From positions 682,001 through 746,000 of the forward strand of contig NC_033563.1 in assembly GCF_001680005.1 (NCBI RefSeq): a stretch of 64,000 bases of DNA, written 5' to 3'. This DNA is from Plasmodium coatneyi. Taxonomy: Eukaryota; Apicomplexa; Aconoidasida; Haemosporida; Plasmodiidae. Positions within the stretch are counted from its first letter, which is position 1; every line of letters begins with the position of its first letter. The notes under the pieces are model-generated. The model did no database searches and was not told where the DNA came from. It was given only the letters and a program-made list of their open reading frames with translations. Below are positions 41,410 through 53,385 of the stretch, one piece after another. The position numbers and the translations under genes were made by a program.

Positions 41410-44400
41410 ATGGTGGAAATGATAGGTGCCGATCTGTAAATGGGAAAAGGAAATATCTTTTTTTTTTTTTTTCATGTACTTTATTTTTTATTATTTTATT
41501 TTTTATTATTTTATTTAATTTTTTATTTTTTATTGTTTTTTTTATTATTTAATTATTTTTTTTTTAATCCCCGCAGCTGATTACGTCCCCTTTGTTGTTG
41601 ACATAAACCTGTTCGTGACATCTGCGAGCGTTCTTGTCATGGTGAGGAAGGGTTTATATCACGCGCATCGACGATTCATGGGATCATAGTTCTATCGTTT
41701 CTGCTTCGCCATGGGTGCTATGTTTCTGATCACTGCTTTCTTTTCTGCGGTGGCTTTGACGTTGTTCCTTTCCATATGCTACTTTTGCTGGCTCCACCTT
41801 TTCACCTGTTTCCATCCAGTCGACATGCCTTACGTTGCTGTGACGTATGATGCATTTAACTGCCTTCCTCGTTTTGTTTTGCGTCTTTTTTTCCCACGGC
41901 AGTATCGGCTCTGTGCGATGTCTCATGCGAAAATACCATCTGTTTTTGAGTCGTCCCGCACGTGGTAGCGCGTTTTCGCTTTGTGGGAACGGAGCGAAGA
42001 GGAGGCGATCTACAAAGGGTAGCCAGTGGATCAGTGACCCCTCTAAGGGGAAACTAAACCGAGGGACAACTCCAACGTTGGGCGGTGTCCCCGTGAGAAG
42101 AAACCCAAACGAGCTTTACCTTTTCAGATGGATCAGAAACGGCTTTGGTTTTTTTAACTGGTTTGAGAGCAGCGAGAATGAGGTGAGGATCACACATGTA
42201 CCAACCGGGGGGAACGTCTAAACTGTAACAATAAACTTATACATACTTTGTCCCCTTTTTTTTTGTAGAAATTCTGCGAGGACGTCATCACTCACCTGGG
42301 GGACATAAATAAAATGAAGCAGCTCACACGGAGTCACACCAACAGCAACGTCATGGAAGGAGAAACAATGAAAAGAATTTTTCACCACGTCCTAACCTCC
42401 TCGATCAGCTACAGAGTCTTAAATTGTGTGTCCTACCTGATTAGGCATTACAAAGTGGACCGATCGAAGGTGAGGTTTTGCAGCGCCATCCAGGTGGACT
42501 CTTCTCTATGCTATTCCTACAGCGTTAACTTGATTGGCTTCACCTGCTTCATTTTCAACTTTTTTTTTTTTTTTTTTTTTTTTTTGCTTGGCCACCCCCC
42601 CAGCTGTGCACCCTGCTGAACGAATTAAGCGACCAAGTGCAGGAAATGAGGGACGCAGAAAACTTCCTGGCGTTGCACCTTTTCTTCTTGGAGGACGAGA
42701 GCGTGGCGGTAACCATTTATGAGGAGCGTTGCGGAGCACGCATGGTTCAGGGGTAGATCCACGTATGACTACAATTGCAAACGGGCTTGCATTCCCTTCA
42801 CTTGCTTCCCCCCCTTTTGCAGCTCTTTTCCATGGTGCACATAATAGACTTTTTCAGAAGCAAACGGAGGTTGATGGAAGCCCAGGACGTCATTCGGAGT
42901 TAGTGCGAAAGGAGGTGGCCCAACTCTACCGGGGCGACTCTGCAACGTAGTGCCTGTGCGTTTGTGTTTTTCTATGCCCCTCTGCTTTATGTGTGCGTTT
43001 CATCTGATCAGTAACGTTTTAACGTTGCACGTATGTATGTGGCCTGGCCGCAAGGGGGGGTTACCCTCACCATGTGTAGACGCAGCGAAATGGAGAGAAA
43101 AAAGAAAGCCAAGCTGCGCACTTAAACACAACTATATCACACGAATGCATGTCTTCCCCCCTGAACAGAAAAAATCTACGAGCAGTGCGTGAATGACCTC
43201 ATCAGAAAAAAAGTCAGCAAGTACAAACTCTTCTGCGAACGGAAGGGAATCCCATTCCAGTTGGGGGATGCATTAGATAAGATTCGTTTGCGTGAAAAGG
43301 AGGAAGACATTTACTTCAGTTACAACCACGAGGAGCTGTTAAGGGCGTTTGTAAGAAAGGTTTCTTTGGAAAAGGGAAAGGGATTGGGTAATGCAGAATT
43401 GGGAGAAAACTTCGGAGAAGGCGGCTACGTGGGTGACGTGAACAGATTACGAAACGTGGCTAGTTACCCCAGAAGAAGTCACACTGATGAGTATGCTGCG
43501 GGTCACATATCTGGTCGAACCACCGACCAACTGGCTGACCGTACCGATGACCACGCCGCCGAGCGTGTAGCGGATGCGTCCGCCCAGGCGGAAGAAAACG
43601 AAAACCTGATGGAGCTGAAAAAGACGTATGAGGAGGTTCAGTCCTTTAACGACTCGATAATAAAACACATCGAATCGAACCAGCGGCTCTTCTACTTTGA
43701 TGAAAACGAATCCGAGTTTAGGAAGCAGGGAAAGCAGTCCAACGGAGAGGAGGCGGAGCAGCAGGAAAAGGAAGAAGAAGAGGAAGAAGAGGACATGGAG
43801 TCGATCCAGAAAAGGATAGACAGCTACATACACGAGTGCACAAAGAGCAAAAACATATCTATGGAACAATTTACTAATGAGTTTGTGCAGCAGGCAGACG
43901 TGAATTTCCAGGCCTTCCTCAAGGGACTGCGATTGGGGGAAGGAGACACAAACATTGATCGGGAAAGCGCAGACGGGGTAACTACAAACAACGCAATGGA
44001 GAATGGGGGAAGCGTCTCAACTGGAGGGATACCCCGTAAGAAGGACGAAATAACCACATTTAAACTGAGGAAAATGTACGAAGGAGACAAAAACGACGAC
44101 TCCGGGTTCCATCTCACAAACGACATCCTCTACGAACGACTCAGGATGAGAATGCTCCACCTGCTGCAAAAAATCGAATACCTGAAATTTAAGTACCAGC
44201 ATGACATAATTAATGAGAGATATCCTATCGAGAAAAATGAGAAAACCGTTTTGGACGTTTTAAAGTATGGTTACAAGATTGTTGTTTCGCCTGACGTGGA
44301 TAATTCTATATTTAAGCAGAACCAACATGTGAATGGGGGTCTCCCCTCTAGTGTATCTGCCAACGGTGTGAAGGGCGATCTGCAGGAGGGGGCAATGGGA

Positions 44401-44859
44401 GACCCATACGAGGAGGGCGCATCCCCCCGGAGTAGAAGTAAGGAAAAGCGACGAAGCGGAAAAGGGGGTTGAAATTGGGTTCGAACCACTTCCGTGGACT
44501 TACCCTCCGCACGGAGCAGTAGAAAATAACTACGTAACGATATGCTAATTTTGTTCGGTGCAATGTACAAATTTTAATCGATTTTTTTTTTCCTTCACTT
44601 CCCCACTTCGCAGAGCATGTTTACGACTTCAAGTGTCGCGAATGCGACTACCACATTTTCAGCACCGGTAGGATGGACCGTAAGGCGAAGATGGATCTGC
44701 CTTCATCTGTTGATCAGCTGCTGAGCTAAGGGTTCTCTTCCCCCCTATTGCTAACGCACAAATATGCATTTTTTTTCTTCTTAATTATTTTGTTCGTCAG
44801 GCGAGAATCAGTTTTCAGAAGAGATAGAGACGTGTCCGCAGTGCCACGCGGGGAATTGA
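41410..44859 (+). CDS. Conserved-type protein with C-terminal zinc ribbon, nine exons
   Basis: Exons: 41410-41425, 41577-41641, a third ending at 42182 whose start is uncertain (42000 or 42018 fit the phase), 42269-42469, 42604-42708, 42823-42898, 43169-44437, 44614-44667 and 44801-44859. The N-terminus (ADYVPFVVDINLFVTSASVL) is hydrophobic. The middle is helical (HVLTSSISYRVLNCVSYLIR, LALHLFFLEDESVALFSMV, KKIYEQCVNDLIRKKVSKYK). Exon 7 has an acidic run (EEEEEEED) and a disordered tail. The last two exons form a four-Cys zinc ribbon: FKCRECDYHIF, then ETCPQCHAG. Metal binding is inferred from the CxxC pairs. I do not recognise the family. The large exon 7 holds most of the coding mass. Confidence 0.75.
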
Positions 44860-44886
44860 AGAAGCCATTTTAGTGACCGTTTCATT

Positions 44887-47583
44887 TCACGCACCGGTCA
44901 GCGATCGTGCATTGGTGTATAACTGCACAAAGTAGAGAGATAGACCTGGGTCGGCAAAAATGCCAAAGTAACGCACGGAAGAGAATGTGTTAGACTGGTA
45001 GATGAGAAAAAAAGCAACATACGAGTAGACACAAAAAAAATAAAGGAAGGAGAAGCAAGCGAACCAGTTGTGGTAAGCCAGATAGGCAACATTCATGATC
45101 CAGTGAGATGAACTCTTCTTAGAAAAAAGAATATAGTTCAACTTATGGAATATATAGCACAAAGAGCAGTACTTGCTGAAGTGGTTCTTATTATATATAT
45201 AGGTGAATACATTTAGGCACTTTTGTATTCGCTGTGTGTAGAGGAGGAGCAGCAGGTGGATGTCGTTGGTGTAGTAGAAGGATGGGGAAGACTGTTGTTC
45301 CAGTGAATCGTTTTCCCTTCCTTCTGAGGATGAGGACCACTCACCCAAACGACGCAAGTACCTACTAACCCCGTTTTTAAAAAACAGACTATCATGCTCG
45401 TTCAGGTAGTTATACTGGTAGAAGACGCAAGTGTTGTAAAGGGATAAAATACGATGGGCCTGATTTTTCGCATCCACTGCGTAAGCAAAGGAAAGGATCC
45501 CATTTAAGTTAGCAACCATGTTGGAGTACATATCGTGGAACCGTTCCAAGTTTATTTCCTTCTGCGTGTTCTCCCTTAGATGCTTCTTTATCCGTTTCAC
45601 ATTTTTTTGGTGGACCCTTTTGTAATATTTGTTCTTTATAGCTTCGTCCAAGTTTATAACATAGTAGTTTATCGTTTTTTTAAAGTGAAAAAGTTTCTTG
45701 TTTATGTAGACTTTTGCCCTTTTGGAGTGTCCCCTCAGTTTACTCTTCCACGTAACTAGGCTGGACTGCTCCACATTCGGCTGAACATCTTTACTATGCC
45801 ATGTGGGAAGTTTTCTTAGCGCCCTTTCTGGCTGAATATCCTGCCTCTTATTAGGTTGCCCATTCCGCATGGCGTTACCATACGGGCGAAAGAATACGTG
45901 GAACCCCCGTTTCTCCTCGCCACGCCGAAACCGCTTCAGGAAGTGCACCTTCAAATTTTCAATCGCATCTGACCTGCTCAGGTAAAAAACTCTATTCCCT
46001 TTTTCAAACTTTACCTTCTCCTCCAACGTTAGTAAGTTTTTTTTTATGCTCACAAGAGTGACGCAGCATTCGAGGAGGAGGCGTAGGTACAGGACCAAGT
46101 AGAGGTCATTTAGAATTTTCATTTTTTCCTCTACTCTACATTGATACTGTGTGTAATTCTGTGGGTGCGTCTCTTTTGTGTCTTCCTGTTGGCGGGGGTT
46201 TCCACCATGGTTATACGTGGCAATAGTTTGTGACGTAGCTGCTTCTACTATGTGGTGATTGCTGTTGCGATTTGTACTTTGCTCCACTACGTTCTCCTTA
46301 TCATCCCTTCTTTGGATTCCCCCGGAAGATGGAATGTTAGACGGGGTGCAGGACCTCCTTCCCATCTGTTCCTCCCCGTCCATTGGTCCGCTCGTTGGGT
46401 CACTTGTCGAACCGTCCGTTGGGCCCCTTTCATACACCCCTTCTTCTTCCCCCCAAAACAAATGCCTGTCCGCATCGTCCATAGGGAGGTACCCCTTTTC
46501 AGCCACTCTACCCCCCGCGAAAAAGGCGCAAAAGTAGTCGAAGGGACTTCTGCCCTTCCTGTTCCTCCTGTCCAGTTCCGCAAACAAGGAGCTGTTCATA
46601 AGAACGTGTCTATAATTCCTATAACAAATGAACTTTAAAATGTTTACCATATAGAGGTTTACAAAAAGGTTCGTCTCCGTGTCTATGCAGATCCTACTCA
46701 CATTATCGTATGCCTTGTTCAGCAAATACAAAAGGTTGATGCTCACTTGGTCGTGCTGTGGGGGGGGACTCTTACCACTTCCCTTCGTTCGGCTAAATGT
46801 GTCTTCATATCTGTGAATATCGTATTTTTCGTAGAGGTTTCCTCGGAGGTGCTTCGTCCGCTGCGTGGATCTCTCCTCTCCTACTGTCTGGTTGTCACTG
46901 TAGTCGTCTCTGTAGTGGGTGCTGTTCACCTCGTCGGGCCAAACTCCGCCCCACAGCAAACGCATCACCCAGTTGGAAAACCAGCCCTCACGATCATCAC
47001 CACGTGTATAATCATCGACGTGATGACCCCCCCTGTGTAAGGTGAACTCCTTCTCATGGTACAACCTCGTGTTCAAATTTACAACGTGCTGAGATAGCTG
47101 CCTCAAAATGTAGAAACTGAGTTGCGGCGAAATCACGGCATACCTTACACTCCTGTCCAATATAACCTCATAAAAATACATCTTGTTAAATATGCTTTTT
47201 TCGCTGTGCGTGATAAAGTGGTAATTAGGACCCTGCGTGGCTGCTCCTTTGGTGGTTGCGTTGTTGCCCCTACGGTGGGGATGCTGAAGGAGAGGTGAGG
47301 ACGGAACGGAGACTTCCTCTGATGACCTCTCCCTAAATTTGTAATAAACTTTTCGGAGCATTTTATTTTCGTAAATATAACCATCGTAGATGCTTAGGAT
47401 GATTAATGGTATGTGACAGAGTGGGTTGTTCATTTTTAGCGTCTTCATGATCTCTACGTTGTCTCCAATTTTGTTGTAGTCGCTTTGACTTCTGTTTGCC
47501 CTGCGGTGGTGAAACCAGTAAACGGGCACCAGTGCCCCGAGGGCGCAGTACAGCAGCTTCGTCCCTTTTTTCTTCGTTTCCAT
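44887..47583 (-). CDS. Unrecognised 898-residue membrane-associated protein
   Basis: A single long exon. A hydrophobic segment near the N-terminus (KLLYCALGALVPVYWFHH, about residues 9-26) follows a basic METKKKG start and could be a signal anchor. The C-terminus has two more hydrophobic stretches (NWFACFSFLYFFCVYSYVAF and following). Between lie basic, His/Arg/Asn-rich blocks, an acidic or low-complexity insertion (about residues 375-460) and several predicted helices rich in Leu and Tyr. There are no catalytic motifs that I recognise. It ends 28 bases from the zinc-ribbon gene in tail-to-tail order. Confidence 0.78.
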   Translation of the reverse strand: METKKKGTKLLYCALGALVPVYWFHHRRANRSQSDYNKIGDNVEIMKTLKMNNPLCHIPLIILSIYDGYIYENKMLRKVYYKFRERSSEEVSVPSSPLLQHPHRRGNNATTKGAATQGPNYHFITHSEKSIFNKMYFYEVILDRSVRYAVISPQLSFYILRQLSQHVVNLNTRLYHEKEFTLHRGGHHVDDYTRGDDREGWFSNWVMRLLWGGVWPDEVNSTHYRDDYSDNQTVGEERSTQRTKHLRGNLYEKYDIHRYEDTFSRTKGSGKSPPPQHDQVSINLLYLLNKAYDNVSRICIDTETNLFVNLYMVNILKFICYRNYRHVLMNSSLFAELDRRNRKGRSPFDYFCAFFAGGRVAEKGYLPMDDADRHLFWGEEEGVYERGPTDGSTSDPTSGPMDGEEQMGRRSCTPSNIPSSGGIQRRDDKENVVEQSTNRNSNHHIVEAATSQTIATYNHGGNPRQQEDTKETHPQNYTQYQCRVEEKMKILNDLYLVLYLRLLLECCVTLVSIKKNLLTLEEKVKFEKGNRVFYLSRSDAIENLKVHFLKRFRRGEEKRGFHVFFRPYGNAMRNGQPNKRQDIQPERALRKLPTWHSKDVQPNVEQSSLVTWKSKLRGHSKRAKVYINKKLFHFKKTINYYVINLDEAIKNKYYKRVHQKNVKRIKKHLRENTQKEINLERFHDMYSNMVANLNGILSFAYAVDAKNQAHRILSLYNTCVFYQYNYLNEHDSLFFKNGVSRYLRRLGEWSSSSEGRENDSLEQQSSPSFYYTNDIHLLLLLYTQRIQKCLNVFTYIYNKNHFSKYCSLCYIFHKLNYILFSKKSSSHWIMNVAYLAYHNWFACFSFLYFFCVYSYVAFFLIYQSNTFSSVRYFGIFADPGLSLYFVQLYTNARSLTGA

Positions 47584-49462
47584 TTGTCTGTCTATGTCCC
47601 ATTCGCGCTTCTCATAAGTTACTTTCCCGGAGGCGCAACACCGCTGAATCGCTACACGACTGAGTTATTACTCCATGTCACAAAGATACTGCTTCGCTCC
47701 CTCCTTTTAAGTGCAGTCTTTTTAGTGCCTTCGCTGTGTGTGCCGTAAACAGGGACGAACACATTTTTGCGGCGCTATACCTCACTGGGACTTTCCACCG
47801 AGATTGGGAAAGATCCTCCTCCTGAACTGTTTAGCGGGTGAGAAAGTTACATCGATCCCTTTACGCAGCACGATGGTGTGTGCACGCAAGCGCATGCAGG
47901 CTTACCAGTGTGGATATGCCCAGGGGAAAAAACAAATATACACCCTTTACGCATTTTCCACCCACAAAGGGACCAAAACGATGTTACTTTTTTTTTTTTT
48001 TTTACCAATAACAACTGCACTGTCATTCCGCATAGAAGTCCTACACCGTGATCAAGCACCATGTAGAAAGTTCCATTTCGGATAGAGAAGTCCCTCCGTG
48101 GTCCCTACAACGCGGTGTTTCCCCGCATGGCTACACGTGCATGTACGGATTCGAACATTTTTTGCTGCGTCCTGCGTATATACATATATATATTTTTTTT
48201 TAATTCCTCACGTGATCGCTTCGTTTTTCCTCAGGAACGACCTCACCATGTGGCCAAAAAAAAAGCAACGACACGTGCCCACTCTCGTTGCACACGTTTG
48301 GTCCTTTTTCCCATCATATGACACTTACAAATGGGAAAACCCCCCATGCCCGCATTCGACCATCCACGATATTTTTCCCTTCCACATAAAATAAATTAAA
48401 ATTTTTTTTTTTTTTTTTTTTTTTTCACTACGTCCGTCATGTCCGGTGTTGCAGGTTGAAGGAGGGACACAAGACGGAAAGGGAAATCTACCACCTCCAC
48501 CTGTACCCCCACGGTGGTACACACATTTCTGTACATGCCATCCCTTCATTGATCAAGCTGGGGAAATAACTATAAAAAAGAGTTGACCCAAACGGAACTC
48601 CACTTGCGCATACAAATATGGGGAGGAGCGAGAATTGGGACCTTGTGCTGGAGGAGTCACCATAACAAGGAACAAGACGTTGAAGGAGGAAACGGCGAAA
48701 GGTCCAACTGGCACGTTAATTGTGCAGCCCTTTGTAACGACCAATTAAGAGAAGAGAAATGTGTATTCGCAACCTGCTGATATGGGTAGGTAATTATCTA
48801 TGTTCGTGTGATGGTGTCGTTTTTTCATGCGCATGTGCTTCCCCCGCAGCCGTTGGGTTAACCTCCAATTGGAACAGAAAATAAAAGCAGAGCAGGAAAG
48901 GGTGTGTGTATGTTCGTATATGTATATCCTAGGTGGGCCAGCAAACACACATGTACTTCCTCTTGGGGCGTATCTCTTTTTTTTTTCTTCCAGCTAATGT
49001 TCCCGCGTGGGGGGGTTACACGTGCGTCACCTTTTATGTGGCGAATCCGCTATCGCTACTTCCTACGACGCGTGGTTACATGGCCGATTGCTTCATCGGT
49101 TGCTTTGTTTATGCGCTTGGCCCAAGTTTACCACGTGAACTGCGGCTAACGCTACTACGGACTTGTGCGCCTACGCATGTGTATGTATCCGTTGGGGAAA
49201 GCATACAGGCACGCATACTTACCGACGCCAAGGGGTTCATGCTCGAGCGGGCACAAAAAAACCTCGGTAGAAAAAAAAAAAAAAAAAGAAAAGGTAGAAG
49301 CAATTCTTAAATGTTGCAAGCTGAATTGTTTTTTTTGTTTTTTTTGTTTTTTTTTTTTAAATCTTGGTATTTCCCCTTTTAAGCCCTCCGCTATGCTTTG
49401 CAGCCTTTTAGCCATCGACGTGTATCCATTTTTTTTTTTTTCTTCTTTCCTTCCCCTTTCGG
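47584..49462. other. Long stretch with unassigned short open segments
   Basis: No gene model is convincing. Candidate exon-like segments on the + strand with acceptor-like ends are 47753-47840 (ends gcgg|gtgag), 48034-48085, 48236-48390 and 48456-48569. None could be chained in phase with confidence. T runs lie at about 47990-48003 and 48402-48425. It includes the promoter of the CS-domain gene. Confidence 0.4.
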
Positions 49463-51313
49463 ATGAAGATGCTTTTTTTTTGTTTTTTTGTTGTTTTCAC
49501 CTTGGTTTGGCTAAATGTTGTCTTATCAAAACTGAACTTCCAAAATGAGCAGCTAGCGGCATCCTTCTTCGAGGCTAACAAGAATTATCGCGTAACTAAG
49601 GAGTAAGTGGCAGCCCCCTGTGTGATGATCGACTTGTTGACTCCGCCTCTAGCATCACACGCGGGCCAGGCTGTATAAATGGTCACCTTATTACATGGCT
49701 ACGTACCAACCACATGTCTGCTTTGCCCCCCTCCATTTCTTCCCCCCGAAGGGACGTAGTCGACGGTATAGAGAAATGCTGGTTCAACGTCACGAACTAT
49801 CTGATTAACCAGTCAATAAAGCAAGGTTGGTCGAGAAAAAATGGAGACTAAGCCAAACGAGGGCATGCGATCAACGAAGAGAGCGCCCCCCCCTCAGCGT
49901 TAGAATGGACATGCAAATGAACCACACAGTAAAGCGCGCGGAAAAAAAAAATTCATTATATTTTTATATATATATATATTTTTTTGCACCTGCAACCCCC
50001 CGAAGAAAACGACTTCAGCAATGACGTAAAAACAGCCGTAAATTCGATGAAGCTCAAGCTGGACCAACTGCTCACCGTTTCCTACTCGATTAAAAAAATA
50101 GACACGTAAGAGGAGGGAGCGCGCCTTTTTTTCTAGCCGAGCTTACATAGTGCCCTTTCCTAATTGCCCTTCCCCAATTCCACCCCTTGTCTCTCCCGCA
50201 GGGTAAACGCATCCTTCCAGTGGGCCCAATCCCCCGAGCATATTTTCCTTAACATTAAGTTCTCCCACAGGTGGAGCTCTCCGGGTTCGTTTCTTTTTCG
50301 CGGCGGCGCCTTTTCTGCTCTAACCGGCATAGTATTTGCATCTAATCTGGATGAAATTTCCACCCATTAGGCGTTCGTTCGTTTCACATTTTTTTTTACC
50401 ATGTTTCCCCCACCAGGGGCCCTAAAAGTGAAGGACGAAGAAGTGGTTGCGAAGGAAAACTTGTTTTCCTTTTCGGCCCTGAGTGACGACACCAACTCGG
50501 TGACAAAAAAATACACCGTTGATCTGACGCTCCTCCATGATGTAGACGAATCGGTGAGACTTCCAACCGGGGGGGGTCCTCTTCATGTGACGAACTCACG
50601 TTGAAACGTATGCATGTGTAGCATGTGTAGCATGTGTAACATATGTAGCGTGTGAGTGCGCCTACCCGTTTTTATGAAACATCCCTTGTGTGTTTGTACC
50701 ACTCCACCCATACCTACCTGTTTGCCTCATTTGAAAAAAAAAAAAATTATTATAAAAAACCTGTAGGAGACAAAGTACAACTTCGCGTCCGTTGGGAAGG
50801 TCGTCGTTACATTGAAGAAAAAAGAGAAGCAGATTTGGAAGCGCCTGCTCAAGTCAAAGGAGAAAAATCCGAACATGCAAGTCTGGTGGGACATGAAGGA
50901 GAAGTAAGGGAGAGAGAAAAGAATGGGCAACCCCCAAATCAGGCGTGCACAGATTGAAACGGTGCTGCGTAAGAACAGAGTTGGATGTCACGGTTTACGC
51001 GTGGAGCATCACCGCTGCAATACACACTTTGCTCCCTTTGCGCGAACCCCTCAGGTACCAAGACAGTGTGCAGTCGTTTTTAAAGGAAGAGGAAAAAAAA
51101 AGTGAAGCAAAAAATGGAAACAATGAACCAAATGACAACGACCAAACAAGTGTTAATGACGAAGTGGGGTCAATCCCCGGGGAAAAAAGCAAAATGGAAG
51201 AAACACAGTTTGACGGGAATGAAGATGGAGAGGACGAAGGACACAACGATGGGGTAGAATCAAATGGGTCGAAAGAAGACAACCCCAAGCAGGTGAAAAA
51301 CGAAGAATTGTAA
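49463..51313 (+). CDS. Secreted CS-domain (p23/HSP20-like) protein, seven exons
   Basis: Exons 49463-49602, 49752-49825, 50006-50105, 50202-50284, 50417-50553, 50767-50903 and 51055-51313 join in frame to give 309 residues. A signal peptide (MKMLFFCFFVVFTLVWLNVVLS) opens the protein. The middle is a CS domain: FQWAQSPEHIFLNIKFSHRW starts the first strands, KYTVDLTLLHDVDES and SVGKVVVTLKKKE follow, ending with IWKRLLKS ... WWDMKEKYQD. This W-x-R-L ... W-x2-D pattern is typical of p23/Sgt1-like CS domains. The C-terminal 75 residues are acidic and disordered (NEDGEDEGHNDG) and end KNEEL, which is like an ER-retention (K/H)DEL-type signal. I infer an ER-lumenal HSP90 (GRP94) co-chaperone. Role and location are inference; domain call is good. 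Confidence 0.82.
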
Positions 51314-51704
51314 CAAAAAAAAAAAAAAAAAAAAGGTACAATTTGTACGAGGGTCTCTTTAAGAACAAATCGCTTACGTGCAGGTAGGCGGTTATACAGA
51401 CAGCCAGTTAGATGTGTGCACATCAAAAAAGTTAATATTCCTTCCCTTTTACTAAGTAGCAGTTTTATTTTTTACCGTGCACGCTACAAGGTACTATTCG
51501 TAGTCGTGCAACCACACTGTGGGAGGTCCTCATGTGTGGCTTCCAACGCTCCAATTCGTGACATATCAATTTGTTAACTATTGTGGTTTCGTTCGGGGGA
51601 TTAGGAACGTGGCACAATGTCTAATCGCAGCTGTCTTATCGTGACAGCTCCGCACAACCACGTCATGATCTTCTCACAGCTACTTTTTGAACCGCCCCAG
51701 AAAC
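51314..51704. other. Convergent 3' region
   Basis: The spacer between the CS-domain gene (+) and the SNARE gene (-), with an A run near 51317-51334. No gene is seen. Confidence 0.5.
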
Positions 51705-53385
51705 TCACTTTATTTTGTAAATTATGACCCCTATGTTGGCAATGGCCAACAGAATTATGATCAGAATGAGCAGACACTTGAACAGCACCTTGTTGTGGTA
51801 TATGCTCAGGAGCATCCTCTTCACTCGGTTCTGCTCTTGCATCGTTTCGTCCGTCTAGGGGGGAAAAAAGATACATGTAAGAAGAGGACATGCGAGCTGA
51901 ACAACGTTAGAAATGTGGATGAACAAGCAACCACCACCACATACCCCAACAGGGGAACAATGTGAGAGTAGGCCTATTTGTCTACTTCCCCTCCACGTGC
52001 ATGCAACATTCGTCAGCAAATCGAGCGACGTTTTTTTTTTTTTTTTTATCGAAATTACGTAAAGTTTCGTCCTAAGGAGGGCGCTTCTCTGTGCTGTCAG
52101 TTCGCTCATTATTGTGTATCCTGCATGGGGCGGGTAAAACGGTTGGGTGAGATAAATATCGTTGTAAATGTCGTTGTAAATGCCGTTGGGGGGGGGTGCA
52201 AGGAGTCACTATCGTAGCGACGAAGGAAGGCCGCATGTGTCTAACCCATGTCCTCTACATCTTGGGCTCTCCTAAAAGTGAGAGAATGAAAAAAAAAATG
52301 ATGAAAATATGAAGAGGTGAGAATTTGTGCAGTTGGGAAGGGTCTGACCAAACGGGGAAGACTGATAGGATAGACCCCTCATGGTGCTGCCTTTTTCCGT
52401 TTTGTACTTTTCAGATTCCTTCAGAAAGTTGGTTCCCTCCATGTATTTCCGCGTGGTGTCATAGTGCCTGTTGTTCACCTGCAATGATGGAAGGAATTGT
52501 GTCCATGTGAATGATTCGTTTGCTAATTTTTTTTTATCATTTTATTTGGTCATTTTATTTATTTTATTTTATTTTTTGCTTTACCACCTCGTCCGAATAG
52601 TAATCGCTGTTCATTTTGTTCAGCAGCTGTTTGTACTTCTTCACGTCCGCCTGGTGTTTAAGTATCTGCGGGGGGAAATAAAATGGGAGAACATTTGCTG
52701 GGGCGCATTCAATAGGGGGGACAATGAAAGGGTCCTTTTTGTTCTACCCCTGGGGGTGTCCCCTCTCTCTTACTTCATCAAAAATTTTGTGCGATCCTTT
52801 CGGTAGGCTATTTATCTCCACTATGATTTGTTTTATCTGGTGAAGCGGAATGTGAAAAAAAAAGAGCAGTGTGGCGGTGCAATGAATGTGGCTCAGCGGG
52901 AAAAAAACCTTAACATGAATCAGCCACGACAGTCAATGTGACAACGCTAGTAGAGGTGTAAGCCCCAAAGGGGAAGGCAAGTTTTTTCCAACTCAAACGT
53001 GTGAGAAAAAAATGGAGCAACACACATATGCATCCCTTTGCACACAGCAGTCCCGCATCACACATGTGCGCAAGTAAATATATTATTCGTACACATTTCT
53101 CAGCCTCGAAAATGTCCTCTCTCGTTTTCTGGATCCCTTCTAGATCTGAAATGTGTTCACACAGAAAAATGCAACGGAAAATTTTTGTGAGTACAAAATG
53201 GGATTTGCACTGTTTGGTTTTTTTATGTTACGTTATGTAATTATCCAATTTTTTCTCATCACTTTTTTTTTTTTTTTTAAATTTATTTTCAAACTTTGTA
53301 TTTGGTGAATCGATGCTTTTATTTTATGGATGTACTTATTTAAATCTTTTACATATTCGTCAAAATATTCTGAGTAAGTAATCAT
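51705..53385 (-). CDS. VTI1-like Qb-SNARE, eight exons
   Basis: Exon 1 begins at 53385 (MITYSEYFDEYVKDLNKYI); its 3' end is uncertain. Then come 53145-53093, 52836-52774, 52665-52585, 52478-52408, 52271-52246, 52120-52059 and 51854-51705, all joined in phase. The N-terminal helices fit a Habc-like bundle. The SNARE motif starts about NFLKESEKRAQDVEDMG and continues TIMSELTAQRSALLRTKLY; the zero-layer Gln is in AQRS. It ends in a tail anchor, FKCLLILIIILLAIANIGVI. VTI1-type proteins are Qb-SNAREs in Golgi-endosome and vacuole fusion. Exon 1 cannot be joined to exon 2 in phase at its obvious GTGATG donor after the Lys run; a phase-1 GTTTGA donor upstream fits. About 200 residues in total. Confidence 0.82.

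Noticed and set aside
46252..47045. Plus-strand frames opposite the 898-residue gene
   Set aside because: They are antisense shadows of a long, well-supported coding exon.
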